Shown piece after piece: positions 1-10,095 of a stretch of 64,000 nt of DNA (position 1 is the stretch's first letter; each line of letters opens with the position of its first letter). The stretch is from contig CAWDMC010000012.1 of the NCBI GenBank assembly GCA_963803295.1, positions 310,001 to 374,000 on the forward strand, given 5' to 3'. The notes under the pieces were generated by a model. It worked only from the letters and a program-made list of their open reading frames with translations. It was not told the origin of the DNA and made no database searches. The translations under genes and the position numbers were made by a program. The stretch is from CAWDMC01 sp963803295 (GTDB lineage: Bacteria > Acidobacteriota > Terriglobia > UBA7540).

Positions 1-2
1 GG

Positions 3-383
3 GAGCGCAAGAATCGGGAGGCAGTGGCAGCATTAGAGAGCGCGCTGCTTGCGAGTCCACGAGAATATAGCACGCCGTTGTTTTCGGCACTCGCCCTCCT
101 TGATTTAAGAGAATACGATCGGTCACGCAAGCGTTTGTTCGAAGTTCTTCGCATACGTGACACGGACCATTTGGGACACGCCTGGGTCAATCTAGGAAGG
201 CCCGACCTTCCCGTGCCGGCTCTTGAGCCTGCCACGAAGCTCAATCCTTTTGCGGGCGATCCTTATTACCTGCCTTTCCGAGCATACCCGGAACGCATCC
301 AACCTGAAAGGCCGCCTGGGCTCTCGCCGAATACAAACGTCGTAGTGCCGTTGGCCATTCTCCGGACCCGGATCGGCCCGTGA
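3..383 (+). CDS. TPR-type repeat protein, C-terminal part (partial)
   Basis: The frame is open from the left window edge, so the true start lies outside; 126 residues are visible. The helical repeat-like pieces near the start (REAVAALESAL, then an LLDLREYDRSRKRLFEVLRI-type helix pair) resemble tetratricopeptide repeats, which usually mediate protein-protein contacts. The tail after about residue 80 is proline-rich and shows no domain. The frame ends 79 bases before the stop of the convergent glycosidase. The family call is inferred from repeat pattern only; the function cannot be told from this fragment. Confidence 0.45.
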   Translation, partial: ERKNREAVAALESALLASPREYSTPLFSALALLDLREYDRSRKRLFEVLRIRDTDHLGHAWVNLGRPDLPVPALEPATKLNPFAGDPYYLPFRAYPERIQPERPPGLSPNTNVVVPLAILRTRIGP

Positions 384-459
384 ATTAGGAAGCCTCGTGC
401 AATGTGTGCTGCACTCAAATGGCGGCCCTCATGTCGATCAGATCGCGAGAGCTTTGTAG

Positions 460-2520
460 TTACGGCTCAGTTTCCTTGTAACGTTCGAGCAGGAGCTCGA
501 TGACGGTTGCGTGACTCCAGTTGTATTCGGGCCGGCTGTAAATATCCGGCGCGGCGGTAATCCCTTCCGGTGAAGACTGGTAGTTTTCCATGTACCAAGG
601 AGTCTTGTGCAGAATGTTCAAGAGCCGATCGGCGGTGACTTCGGCTTCCTTGTGGTATCCGGTCCGCCAAAGCGTTTGTACCATCCAGTACGCGATGTGT
701 GGCCAAATCCGGCCCCGCCAATAGCTCTTAGGATCGTACTTGGGGTTGTCGTAGGAAAGGCTTGGAAACGGCAACTCCCGAAAGAACTCTTTTGGGTTAA
801 GCATGTGATCTTCAACTACGCGGCGAATTTCGCCCTGCGGCAGCGGTACGCCCGCCCACAGCGGGATAAACATGTTAGGATTCTTGACCCCGCTGAACTT
901 CTCATGCGTACCCTCTCGGACGTCGTAGAACATCGCCTCATTGGGAAAATAGAACGTCGCGACGATGAGTTTCCCAAGGATGTCTGCACGCCTATTCCAC
1001 TGCGCGGCTTCGGCGGGCCTGCCAACTTCTGCGGCCAGACTCGCCAGGCAACGCATTTCTTTCACGAGAAAAGCGTTCAAGTCAGGAGACTCGAAGCCAC
1101 GAAGCGGTTCGTTGCCCTGCTCGCGGTTGTAGACAGGGTCGAACCGCGCGTCGTTATCCCCGATTTGGCCGGCATTAAAAAACTGGGCGAGGCCGCGTGA
1201 CGAAACGTGGTACTTAAACCAGAATTCGATGTATCCGACCAAGCCGGGATAAACACTCTGGAGCCAAACTTTGTCGCGGCCGGACTGATACACTTTCCAT
1301 GCGGCCCATGCCATGATCGGAGCTTGCCCCTCGCCGGCACGATGCGTGTCCGACAGTGTGCCCGGCAGACTTCCTCGCGGACTCGCGTTATCCACGAAGT
1401 TCTTGATAGCCTCCTGTCCAAGAGTCGGATCGAACTCGCGCGCGCCGGTGCTGCTGAACGCCGTATCCCAGAAGAAAGCAATGGCGATTTGATCCTTCGT
1501 CGTATAGGGTAACCGCGTTGTTCCCGTGTACCCACCCTCGCCGCGAATGAAAAGGCTGTTCAAGCCCGTGATGGCGTGCGCGTACATGCGCGCGTACTTC
1601 GGATCACCTCGATACTTCAGGGGCAAGTCGGGCGCATTGCGGAGCAGCCGCCGAATACGCTCGGTTTCGGCCATCGGCGTCCAGCCCGCCTGCAGCTTTT
1701 GGCGGGCGCCATCGTAGGCCTCACGTGCTCGTCCTCGGTAGCGCCCCATGGCCATCACCAGAGTGAAGGCTCCCTTGCCCCGCGGTGCAAGGCGCAGTGT
1801 CCGGGATGACAGATCAGCCAGGCAGACCATTTCCAGTGTGGCGCCATCGGTCAGGCCAACAGCGAAATCACGTACCCAGGAAACATTCCGGCCGTGCTCG
1901 TGGTGTGGGTACAGCGTTGACCACGATCCTTCCGGCTCGTTTTCTATACTGACGAACTGGCCGGGAGGAAACGGACCCTTCCAGTCAGGACGGACGCCCT
2001 TTCCGGGATATTTGAAGTGGACGGTGATGGTCCTGGCGATAGCCCCACGGTTCAGCACTTCGAACCGCACGCCAATAGCATTCCGAACCGGGAAGGCAGC
2101 CGTGACGGTGAGAATGAGATCACCGGCCTGATCCATTTCGATCACTTTATCGGGCCGATACACCCGGCGCTTGAATTCGAGAGGCACCCCCTCGCTGCCT
2201 TCGCTTACAGCCCACGACAGCAGATTGTCGGTGATCTTGGTGCCTGCCCAACCAACGACAGCCTCAAGTGCCTGGATACCCGCTGCCTGGGGCTTAGTCC
2301 AGGAAAGCGCTATGTCCGAATGCCTATCGCTCCAGGCGGCGGAAGGATGTGTGTATGGGACCAGGTCGTCCAGATTAACGCGGTCGGCCCACGAAGATGC
2401 CCCCTCGCGGTTTCGATTGGCTCCTCCCTGTGGTGCGAACGCACTTGAGGCACAAGCGATGAGGAGTAGTGCGAAGGCCACCCTGCTAAATCCTCTTTCC
2501 GCGTTCTTGGTGAATCGCAC
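460..2520 (-). CDS. Secreted (alpha/alpha)6-barrel glycosidase, GH63/trehalase-like
   Basis: A 686-residue protein is read from a GTG at 2520, which has AGGA eight bases upstream and is directly followed by a signal peptide (basic start, hydrophobic core, Ala-X-Ala type end near residue 29). A longer frame to 2712 exists but would bury the signal peptide. An N-terminal beta-rich half is followed by an (alpha/alpha)6 half with WDTAF at about residue 351 and a conserved YWRG..WP segment and NWSHATV near the C-terminus, as in MGH1-like/GH63 and GH37 enzymes. It should cleave alpha-linked oligosaccharides in the periplasm. The exact substrate is unknown. It lies next to a large TonB receptor transcribed in the same direction, which fits glycan uptake. 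Confidence 0.75.
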   Translation of the reverse strand: MRFTKNAERGFSRVAFALLLIACASSAFAPQGGANRNREGASSWADRVNLDDLVPYTHPSAAWSDRHSDIALSWTKPQAAGIQALEAVVGWAGTKITDNLLSWAVSEGSEGVPLEFKRRVYRPDKVIEMDQAGDLILTVTAAFPVRNAIGVRFEVLNRGAIARTITVHFKYPGKGVRPDWKGPFPPGQFVSIENEPEGSWSTLYPHHEHGRNVSWVRDFAVGLTDGATLEMVCLADLSSRTLRLAPRGKGAFTLVMAMGRYRGRAREAYDGARQKLQAGWTPMAETERIRRLLRNAPDLPLKYRGDPKYARMYAHAITGLNSLFIRGEGGYTGTTRLPYTTKDQIAIAFFWDTAFSSTGAREFDPTLGQEAIKNFVDNASPRGSLPGTLSDTHRAGEGQAPIMAWAAWKVYQSGRDKVWLQSVYPGLVGYIEFWFKYHVSSRGLAQFFNAGQIGDNDARFDPVYNREQGNEPLRGFESPDLNAFLVKEMRCLASLAAEVGRPAEAAQWNRRADILGKLIVATFYFPNEAMFYDVREGTHEKFSGVKNPNMFIPLWAGVPLPQGEIRRVVEDHMLNPKEFFRELPFPSLSYDNPKYDPKSYWRGRIWPHIAYWMVQTLWRTGYHKEAEVTADRLLNILHKTPWYMENYQSSPEGITAAPDIYSRPEYNWSHATVIELLLERYKETEP

Positions 2521-3017
2521 CGGCTGAATCCTGAAGAGTAAGGTCGCATCGCCCAGCAAGGAGTCCACCGCAGAATCTCGTTGAAGCGGAGGTGTTCGTG
2601 TCATTGGAAACAAGTTGAGACCTACGCGTACCGATAAACACCTGCCGGTAACATCTGCCGGCCAGCAGAACTCTATCATTGATTTTGCCCCACTACGATT
2701 CTGAATGCACATGGCCGGTAAGTTGAACCCTTAACCCCCTACTTCAAAGTAGCCACCTAGACTTCCAAGTTTCATCGCGAAACGCGAGCAGGTTGCCGGT
2801 TAGGGCTCCGCAACAGGAGGACTCGAGCCATCGCCGAGATGTATTCATGGAGAGGAGGTGCAGCTTGTCGCCGGCGAGCGTAGCGCGGCCAGGGTGGGAG
2901 GGCAGCGCAGCGCAAAAGCTTGTGTCGGTAGTCGGAGTAGCGCGAGCGGTATTCTGTTACGAGCCTGCGCCGCCCGCCGCAAGTGCTTGATTCTGGGATG
3001 CTGACTGGTGGTGGATC
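2521..3017. other. Intergenic region
   Basis: About 500 bases between the TonB receptor stop and the glycosidase start. Frames here are short and show no recognisable protein. It should hold the glycosidase promoter, but I see no convincing pair of promoter hexamers or a terminator hairpin. Confidence 0.4.
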
Positions 3018-6000
3018 TCAGAAATCGATACGGGCGGCGAACTGGAAGACGCGCCCGCCCGTGCCTGTGTTATTCGGCTGTACCGTACTTTGCGCCTGGC
3101 CGAACTGGGCGCTCGACACGTTGCCTGTCGCCGCGCCCGACTGCAGCGGAACCATGCTGAAGTTTGGATGATTCCAGATATTGAACCCCGAGACGATCAC
3201 CTTCAGGACGGCTCTCTCCTTCAATCGGAATTGCTTTGACAGCGACACGTCATTCTCGAAGAAGTTCGGTCCGAAGACAGCGTTTCGTGCCAGCAGCCCA
3301 TCCGTGAATCCACCCCCTGGCGGAGTAGTCGCCGCAAAGCTACTTGCTTTGAGGTAGCCGTCGGCCGGGCTGATGTTGTGGTTGATCGCGCTCGAGATAT
3401 TCCCGCTACCGACGAAAGTGGCGCGATCGTTGACCGCACCGTCATGGTTCGAGTCTACGGCACTGTCATAGATCGTAAAGGGCGACCCGCTCTGCCACAT
3501 GAGAATTCCATTGAAAGCCCACCCGCCCAGCAAGCGACTCGAGTGGAACATGGGGATCTCCCATTCGAAGTCCGCTACGAAGCGGTGCCGAACGTCGAAA
3601 TCGGCGTTGCCGTATTCGAGGTTCCGGTTGAACGTGTCTTCGGGATGGTAGTCGCCGGCTGCCTTGTTGTTGAAGGCGTCCGAGACGTAGTCGAGCGCGT
3701 GGGACCAGGTGTAATTACCGTCAAACTGGAATCCGTGCGAGAGACGCCGGGTGACGCGCGCTTGGAAGGCATGATAGTTCGAGTTGTAAAAGTTGGCGCG
3801 GGCATTGTCGATGCTGATGTTGGGATTGATGCGTTGGGTTGACAGTCCTGAAATTGTCCGCCCGTCGAACGTATTCAGATCGACAACGCCAGTGAGCTTG
3901 TGCCCAAAAGTGCCGATGTAGGCGAGATCCACCAACCAGCCGTTCGCCACCTGTTGCTGCAGGTCGAAGTTGATTTGCTCGCTGTAGGGGGTCCGGATGT
4001 TCTGGTCCATGTGACGAGGTGAAGGCGTTCCGCCCGGACCGGCGAAGTTGGCGACGCTGATAGGACTCGAGTAGAAGCCGGGAGTCGTGAAAGGTCCCTC
4101 GATGGAGCCGTTGCCTGCAGCTCCAAACGAAGAAATTGCGAAATAGGGGGGGTTGAACCGGATATTCTCAAACAGGTTGTTCCAGATACGATCGTAGAAC
4201 ATTCCGCCACCGAGGCGGACCACAGTCTTCTGCGTCCCGAACACATCCCAGGCCACTCCCAACCGCGGCGCAAAGTTATTGGGGTCTTTGTTCCAAAGAT
4301 CGTGATTGTGTATTTGGAACGTTCCGCCGAATTCGCGGGCCGTGAAACCGTTAACAGGATAGTTCGGGTTGGTGCTGACTGGATTGGCGACGCCGGACCC
4401 GGGGAGACAGACTTGTGTACCCGTGGCGCTCCGAACGATGCATTGGGTCAGGGAAGACGAGCCGTAATAGAAATTGGAATCGATGTTCGGCCGGAAGTTG
4501 TGAGGCACACCAAAGTAGTCGTAGCGCACGCCCAGATTCAACGTTACCCGGTCGCGAACCTTCCAGTTGTCCTCGAAGTACGCGCCCATCTCGTTGCTAC
4601 GATACCCGCGATAAGTGTCGGGCGAGGCTGGCACGGGCGAGGCCGGGTTGGTCGCTCCCTGCGCCAGATATAATCCGCCACTGCCGTTCAAATCGCCGAT
4701 GGCGCCGTCGGTCAGCAGGTCTTCGGTGTCCCAGAACTGGTAGAACCCGTTCACCGCATTATCGAATGTCGATCCGTTCCGGGTGCGCCGGTACTCGCCG
4801 CCTACTTTCAGATTATGGCGGCCGCGATTGATAGTGAGATTGTCCTGCCACTGGAAGGTGTTATCGATTTGCGTCTGCGGAATTCCCTCACTGGTCCCGA
4901 AGCCGACACCAAGAATATCAACAGTGCCGATGCTGGGGATCTGGGCATCCTGACGCGGAAATGCGCCCATCGCTCGCAGATAGGCGAATTTGAACTCGTT
5001 CAGAATACTGGGGCCGAAAGTGTGGGTATAGCCGATGGCTCCGTTTTGGGCGCGCCCGGGTGTGTCTTGGCCGAAGGCCGGATTCGCAAAGTCCCCACCC
5101 TGGCCCCCAAAAAACTGAGGGAAGTCGTCGACCAGGTAATGCACCTGGAGAAGATCGCGTTCGGAAATGTTGTAGTCAAAGCGAACGCTGCCGCGGGCTT
5201 CGTTGGCAATCAGGGCTTCGGGGAACGTGATCTGCCCGAACGCCGGAACCGGGTACTGCACCAGACCAGTATTCGCGCCGCTCGCCGCTCCTGGGAAGAT
5301 CGAGCTCGAGCTGAAATAGTCGCCAGCACTCAAGGGAGTGGTTGCACGCGGCAAGGGGTACTTGCTGTCGAGTTCCTCGAAGACCGGACCCAAGCTGCAA
5401 CCGTAATTGCCGGGATTACTGCAGTTGATGGGGGCGCTTAGCCCGAACTCGGCCTGGTGCTGGTTGGCGAACTGGGCGAAGGCGCCGCTGTCAACAAAGT
5501 CCACGAACTGTTGACGAATACCGGTGGTGGTGAAGGGCGTGCTCTGGCGTAGCCGCTGGAGCTCCACCGCGCCGAAGATGAACATCTTGTCTTTCTTGAT
5601 GGGCCCGCCCAGTGATCCGCCGAATTGGTTTCGAACCAACTGATCGTGCAGGTTCGACTTGGCCGAAAAGAAATCGTCTGCAGTGGTGGCGGAATTGCGG
5701 TTGAATTCGAACGCCGAGCCATGAAGCTGATTGCTGCCGGAGCGCAGCACAAGGTCGGTTACGAATCCGCCCTGACGTCCGTATTCGGCCGAGAAGTTGT
5801 TGGTGACAACGCGAAACTCCTGCACGGCGTCCGGCGAAACCGAAACCATCCCGCCTGGAATGCCCGCAGAGATGTTATGACTCCGTCCGGCCTGTCCATA
5901 ATCATTGTTGTCCGTGCCGTCGATCATGAAGTTGCCAGTTCCGCCGCGCTGCCCGTTGACGGCGGCGCCCCGGGTGGATCCGTTGAACGCGTCGGGCATT

Positions 6001-6527
6001 GCGCCCGGTTGGAGGTTGACGAAAGCGGTCGCGTCGCGAATTTCGAGCGGCAGGTTCTGGATCTCGCTGCGGCCCACCAGTCCTGACACCTCGGCGTTGG
6101 CCGTGTTGACCAATTGGACTCCTCCGGCTTCGACTGTAATGCTTTGCGCAGTGTGGGCCAACTCCAGTCGGACGTCGCGTGTCACCGTTTGACCTACCGT
6201 AGCCACAAGACTCCTGATCTCGTAGGGCGAGAATCCTGCCATTTTCACTCGCACTATGTAGGTGCCTGGATCAACGAAGTTGAAGCGATACAGGCCGGCT
6301 GAATTCGTATGATCGGAATGTTCGACGCCCGTCGACTCATTCACGAGGCTCAAGGGAGCATCAGGGATGGCCGCGCCGCTCGGATCACTGACCGTCCCGG
6401 TGATTACGCCCTTTCCCAGTTGGGACCAGGCAAGCGACGCAGAACTCGCCATGAGAGCCGTCACCGTTAGCACCGCTCGCGCCAGTTCGGGCCACGGTTT
6501 CTTACCACCATTTTTTGCTCGTCGCAT
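3018..6527 (-). CDS. TonB-dependent outer-membrane receptor, Oar-like, with carboxypeptidase-regulatory domain
   Basis: The ATG at 6527 is preceded by GGAGG four bases away, giving 1,169 residues; an open extension to 6752 lacks such a site. A signal peptide ends near Ala-Trp-Ser-Gln (residue about 34). A carboxypeptidase-regulatory/CnaB-like domain follows (ITGTVSDPSGAAIPDA, then NSAGLYRF and DPGTY), then a plug region (FMIDGTDNND) and a long beta-barrel ending in aromatic-aliphatic RIDF, typical of outer-membrane proteins. Acidobacteria carry many such Oar-like receptors, thought to import glycans or other large ligands using TonB energy. The frame is intact. A LacI-type palindrome lies upstream at 6573. 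The ligand is unknown; the adjacent glycosidase suggests a carbohydrate. Confidence 0.88.
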   Translation of the reverse strand: MRRAKNGGKKPWPELARAVLTVTALMASSASLAWSQLGKGVITGTVSDPSGAAIPDAPLSLVNESTGVEHSDHTNSAGLYRFNFVDPGTYIVRVKMAGFSPYEIRSLVATVGQTVTRDVRLELAHTAQSITVEAGGVQLVNTANAEVSGLVGRSEIQNLPLEIRDATAFVNLQPGAMPDAFNGSTRGAAVNGQRGGTGNFMIDGTDNNDYGQAGRSHNISAGIPGGMVSVSPDAVQEFRVVTNNFSAEYGRQGGFVTDLVLRSGSNQLHGSAFEFNRNSATTADDFFSAKSNLHDQLVRNQFGGSLGGPIKKDKMFIFGAVELQRLRQSTPFTTTGIRQQFVDFVDSGAFAQFANQHQAEFGLSAPINCSNPGNYGCSLGPVFEELDSKYPLPRATTPLSAGDYFSSSSIFPGAASGANTGLVQYPVPAFGQITFPEALIANEARGSVRFDYNISERDLLQVHYLVDDFPQFFGGQGGDFANPAFGQDTPGRAQNGAIGYTHTFGPSILNEFKFAYLRAMGAFPRQDAQIPSIGTVDILGVGFGTSEGIPQTQIDNTFQWQDNLTINRGRHNLKVGGEYRRTRNGSTFDNAVNGFYQFWDTEDLLTDGAIGDLNGSGGLYLAQGATNPASPVPASPDTYRGYRSNEMGAYFEDNWKVRDRVTLNLGVRYDYFGVPHNFRPNIDSNFYYGSSSLTQCIVRSATGTQVCLPGSGVANPVSTNPNYPVNGFTAREFGGTFQIHNHDLWNKDPNNFAPRLGVAWDVFGTQKTVVRLGGGMFYDRIWNNLFENIRFNPPYFAISSFGAAGNGSIEGPFTTPGFYSSPISVANFAGPGGTPSPRHMDQNIRTPYSEQINFDLQQQVANGWLVDLAYIGTFGHKLTGVVDLNTFDGRTISGLSTQRINPNISIDNARANFYNSNYHAFQARVTRRLSHGFQFDGNYTWSHALDYVSDAFNNKAAGDYHPEDTFNRNLEYGNADFDVRHRFVADFEWEIPMFHSSRLLGGWAFNGILMWQSGSPFTIYDSAVDSNHDGAVNDRATFVGSGNISSAINHNISPADGYLKASSFAATTPPGGGFTDGLLARNAVFGPNFFENDVSLSKQFRLKERAVLKVIVSGFNIWNHPNFSMVPLQSGAATGNVSSAQFGQAQSTVQPNNTGTGGRVFQFAARIDF

Positions 6528-6572
6528 AACGCCTCCGATCTTCAGGCTAAAAAATGCTAATAACCCGTACAC

Positions 6573-6580
6573 AACCGGTT
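6573..6580. promoter_or_regulatory. Possible LacI-family operator upstream of the TonB receptor
   Basis: The perfect palindrome AACCGGTT with a central CG sits 45 bases upstream of the receptor start codon, within a local AT-rich patch. LacI-family sugar regulators often bind even palindromes with a CG centre. No regulator gene is adjacent, so this is suggestive only. Confidence 0.25.
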
Positions 6581-7673
6581 TAGTACTGGAATGCAAGTTG
6601 GTCTCCGAAAAGAGTCTCAGAAGAATCCACTGGGACGGGTATACAGGCTGGCGTGTCGGGCGTACTTGAGAATGTGATGAACGTGCGGAACCTTGGATGA
6701 GCCTTGATGATCGATCAGGGATTAATCCACCGGGCCCTCTACCACTCTCCATATTCAGTATTCTGAAATTTATATTGGCTAGATTGGTAACGGATTGGCG
6801 CTGTCAGTTATCCAGGCACGCGCCTTCATACGCCGACGTCGCCATGGGAACTCCAGACGAAGAGTGCGGAAAAGCTGCGGGATTTTAGCGGGATTTCAGC
6901 GGGAGCTTGCGGGAACCAGCAAACGAGATCCGATTTGCTTAGCACAACGCAGCAAGAGCCTTTTGGGGAATCTGCCTGTCGCATTCAAAACCGGAACTCA
7001 AGGTGCAGGCGGATTCGGGCACGTTTCAGTGTGCTAGACATCTTTCGGGAGCAGCTTAACCACGCTGATTCACGTCGATAGTTTGGTATCAAGATGCTGC
7101 GGCTTCTGCGTTCCTCACGTCGGATCTGCCAGAAGCCTTCGGATTCTGTCCCGGCAGAAGGGCCGGGTGCTGTGACGCCGGTCACTTTTTACCAGCTTGA
7201 CAATGGCCCAAGCATCTCTAATCTCTCCAGCTGCGGCAACTCGAAGCTTTAACCACGGTGGATAAAGGAAGATAGGAGGCTGCTTGTGATCAACGCGCAC
7301 TCGCCGCGAGAGGGCGAGCTGTACTTCTCGCCGCCGGCTCTGGGCAATCAGTTCGCGATCAGACAGACCGAGGGTCGTATCGACGAGCGCACAATCGGCT
7401 ACTCGTAGACGGTCTCGGCGGAGAAGCACCGGCGACCTATGGCGGCCTATATTTTTATAGGTGTTCGCGGCGACGATGACTGCCGTGGCTGAGGAGAAAT
7501 TTCAAGAGTTCGGACTTTATAGAGGCTCTTCATAGCGGCTCTTCGCGGCTGCTTTCGACTAGCCTTCTCGTCCTACGCCCAAGGCATCGGCCACCCGGTT
7601 TATGTGCCTGCGACCGGCATTTTTGCCGCTCATAAAGCGGTACCATGGAACGATAAATTTAGGCTGGGATCAC
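6581..7673. other. Long intergenic region without a clear gene
   Basis: About 1.1 kb. It contains a degenerate GCGGGATTT tandem repeat (6877-6917). The longest frame (minus strand, 7115-7429, 104 codons) is Arg-rich, has no good ribosome site and no recognisable domain; I regard it as chance coding. Confidence 0.4.
6877..6917. repeat. Degenerate GCGGGATTTnn tandem repeat, copy 1
   Basis: Four consecutive 10-11-base units start with GCGGGA (GCGGGATTTTA, GCGGGATTTCA, GCGGGAGCTT, GCGGGAACC). A similarly built block occurs at 63944-63983. Function unknown. Confidence 0.55.
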
Positions 7674-8243
7674 TCATCTCAGCCAACCGACCCGGTGTTC
7701 CGTAGGCGCCCGGTCCACTGCGAGCTCAGGATGCTGGCGGCGGAAAGCCTCACTGATGTGGCAATCCCAGCAAAGAGGCTGACTCGTGGAAAACTGTTCG
7801 GGAAGCGTTTCCGCCCGCAACTCATTCCAGAGAAAGGTCTTGCCAGCCTGATCGCGCAGGGCCGGCTGGTGTTGACCCCAACCGTCCAGTGATCCGAGAT
7901 GCTTGCCGCACTGGACGCAGTGTTTGCCACGGAACCAATCGGCAACGATGTTGCGAACCAGGCAACCCTCCGGAGCTGCCTCGATCTGCTGCAGGCATTC
8001 CTGACCGCATTTTCGGCGCTCCGGCCAGCGTGAGCAGTAATCAAGATGCAGGCCGGCTTTGTGCCGGAGTTCGTCGATCGCAACTCGGGTCGCATCCAGT
8101 TCGACCGTCGCTGTCCGATTGGTTTCCGGGCAGGTCACAAGCCTTTGGCCGCGCACCCGCAGGTAAAATCGTACCACCCTTGCGAGCAAGTAAACGGCGG
8201 CCAAATCGACAATGATCGTGATGATCCAGGCAAGCGTGTGCAT
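7674..8243 (-). CDS. Membrane-anchored Cys-rich conserved hypothetical protein
   Basis: 189 residues, with a clear GGGAGG six bases before the ATG at 8243. Residues about 5-28 form one transmembrane helix. The soluble part holds cysteines in pairs or near-pairs (CPET, CSRWPERRKCGQEC, CVQCGKH, CWDCH), which look like metal-binding knuckles or a zinc/iron-sulfur site. No named family is recognised. It is a single gene transcribed away from tRNA-Pro and outside the island, so it probably belongs to the chromosomal backbone. A role in metal binding or redox at the inner membrane is inferred only from the cysteines. Confidence 0.65.
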   Translation of the reverse strand: MHTLAWIITIIVDLAAVYLLARVVRFYLRVRGQRLVTCPETNRTATVELDATRVAIDELRHKAGLHLDYCSRWPERRKCGQECLQQIEAAPEGCLVRNIVADWFRGKHCVQCGKHLGSLDGWGQHQPALRDQAGKTFLWNELRAETLPEQFSTSQPLCWDCHISEAFRRQHPELAVDRAPTEHRVGWLR

Positions 8244-8440
8244 GGCAAACCTCCCGTAGCGGGCTATCGATCGCTGATTTGACCTTAGCTCGGGACCATG
8301 GCTGATTCAGTGACGAGGATCACAGATGAAAAAAATAAAGGGCAAGAGACAGGTTGCAACGTAGCGAAGACGATGGAGATGCCGGGTGCCTGGACATCCG
8401 GCCCGAAGCTTGGCACAATGGAACAGCTTCACCAATTCGT

Positions 8441-8517
8441 CGGGGCGTGGCGCAGCCTGGTAGCGCGCTTGCCTTGGGCGCAAGAGGTCCCCGGTTCGAA
8501 TCCGGGCGCCCCGACCA
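8441..8517 (+). tRNA. tRNA-Pro(TGG)
   Basis: A full cloverleaf can be drawn: acceptor stem CGGGGCG/CGCCCCG, D arm GCGC...GCGC, anticodon stem CTTGC/GCAAG with loop CTTGGGC (anticodon TGG), T arm CCCGG/CCGGG around TTCGAAT, discriminator A and encoded CCA. The 3' end from 8471 on is duplicated exactly at 12222-12273, because the gene is the attachment site of an integrated element; integration restores the tRNA. Confidence 0.95.
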
Positions 8518-8522
8518 GCATT
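8471..8522 (+). repeat. attL (52-bp direct repeat, tRNA side)
   Basis: Identical over 52 bases to 12222-12273; the bases on either side differ. It starts in the anticodon arm and ends five bases past the encoded CCA. Confidence 0.92.
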
Positions 8523-8577
8523 CTAAAGACTTTAGCTGTCATTCAGGACATCTTCAAAGGTACAAGATGGTACCACA

Positions 8578-9674
8578 TCACGCCCACAAAGCAGCAACGG
8601 CCTTGGAATTGGCGTTGCGCTTGTCAGCGGTCACGAGATGCGTGTAGCCGCTTGTTGTCCGAATATCCGCATGGCGCATGAGGTCCTTCTGTACTGCCAG
8701 CGGTGTTTCCAAACGGGCCAGAGAAGTGCAGTAGCTGTGTCTGAACGTGTGCCAGCCCACACTGCCGATGCCCAGCTTAGCCGCTGCTGGTTTGAAGTGA
8801 TCGGCGCGTATGCTATCCGGCCACGGAGGTTTCCGCTCGCCCCTGCGAACACGAAATCTGAATCCGCAGTGTAGACGGCCCGCGCCTTGTGCGCCAGAAG
8901 TAGGTCTGCCAACTCCGGGACCAGTGGCAACACCGCCTCTGATGCCTCGTTCTTGGTTTCGTTTAGTTCGCCCTCACTCCAACTCCGCTGTATGTTGACG
9001 GTGAGGTTCTCAACGTCGATGTCGCGCCACTGCAAGCCGAGGAGTTCACAAACCCGCAGTCCCAAACAAGCCGTGGTGACAACCATCGTCTTGTAGGGTT
9101 CAGCGAGTTCTGCCACGAACGCCTTGAACTGGTCCGAAGTGAGGATTCGTGGCTTCTTCAATCGCTGTCGTGACTGGTGTACGGTTGCAATAGGGTTGCG
9201 CTCTGCTATCTCCCAATGGATGGCCGCTTGGTAGAGGGTGTGCATCAAGTTTCGGATGTGACTCTTCACTTGCCGGGAATGTGGGTAGGCGTCCAGCCAC
9301 TCTTCAACTGCCAGGGCCTTGACGTTTTCAACAAACTGAGTACCCCAATGGGGTTTGATGTGATTCTCAAACCTGCTGTGGTAGGTCTTCTGAGTCAATC
9401 TTCGACAATGCTTGGGTACGTACTTTTCCATAAACCGATCTATTAAGGCCCCCACCGTGACGCGATGAAACTGCTGTTGTGGGTTGGAGGCGTTGACCCT
9501 CATGCGGAGATGTTCAACCGCTCTCTCCGCGTCCACTTGGTTTGGGTATCTCTCAATGGTTCCGATCAACACTGACTTGGGTTTCCCGTTCTCCATCCAG
9601 CGGAACTGCCAAACGTCCGGCCCTTTCGCCCGCTTTCGGAGAGTTAAGTTTCCGTATTGGTATCGCGCCTGCAT
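8578..9674 (-). CDS. int: Tyrosine recombinase (integrase) of the tRNA-Pro island, one frameshift
   Basis: About 365 residues if one frameshift is repaired. The start ATG at 9674 has GGGAG five bases upstream. An N-terminal AP2-like/SAM-like DNA-binding part precedes a catalytic domain with the first Arg in CLGLRVCELLGL, HTFRHSY (His-X-X-Arg box) and the nucleophile Tyr in SGYTHL. The frame breaks near 8830 in GGAAACC; adding one base there joins the two parts smoothly. The enzyme should recombine attP with the tRNA-Pro attB. It reads towards attL and follows the excisionase by 11 bases. Whether the shift is real inactivation or a sequencing error cannot be told. Confidence 0.88.
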
Positions 9675-9685
9675 GGTTTCTCCCT

Positions 9686-9895
9686 TCAGAAAGATGTGTC
9701 CATGCGGCACGGCTGGCTGGGCGATTGTAACCGAGAGTCAATCCAGATGTCCAACGCGGATTCACGGTAACGCCAAAACTTTCCCACCTTGAGAGCAGGG
9801 AGTTCGCCGCGCTTTGCCATTCGCTCAGCCACTTTCGGGTGAATGCCCAGGATCTCTCCGACTTCAACGCTGGTTAGCAGTTTCTCAAGCGACAC
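9686..9895 (-). CDS. Excisionase-like helix-turn-helix protein (MerR/HTH_17 type)
   Basis: 69 residues. A winged helix-turn-helix of the excisionase class fills residues 8-52: TSVEVGEILGIHPKVAERMA, then GELPALKVGKFWRYRESALDIWI. Such proteins bind near the attachment site, bend the DNA and direct the integrase towards excision; some also regulate integrase transcription. It lies 11 bases upstream of the integrase start on the same strand, so the two are probably cotranscribed. The last 15 residues are unstructured. Confidence 0.8.
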   Translation of the reverse strand: MSLEKLLTSVEVGEILGIHPKVAERMAKRGELPALKVGKFWRYRESALDIWIDSRLQSPSQPCRMDTSF

Positions 9896-10095
9896 TTCGA
9901 ACCTCGATCATGGGCGGACGAATAAGGCCGACCTTTTGGATACCCTGGACTCAGGTCCAGGCCTATTTTGAATTAACAGGGATGCCCTAGCGAGGGCTCT
10001 TCACGGCGGGTTTGCTACGCTTTCGATCACTATCTAAGTATATCAAATTGGCATATCCAAGTCAATGACTAAGTTCATTTTAATGTGTTATCCAC

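Noticed and set aside
607..1200. 197-codon frame opposite the glycosidase
   Set aside because: Antisense shadow of a gene with clear family motifs.
7115..7429. 104-codon minus-strand frame
   Set aside because: Arg-rich chance composition, no ribosome site and no recognisable domain.
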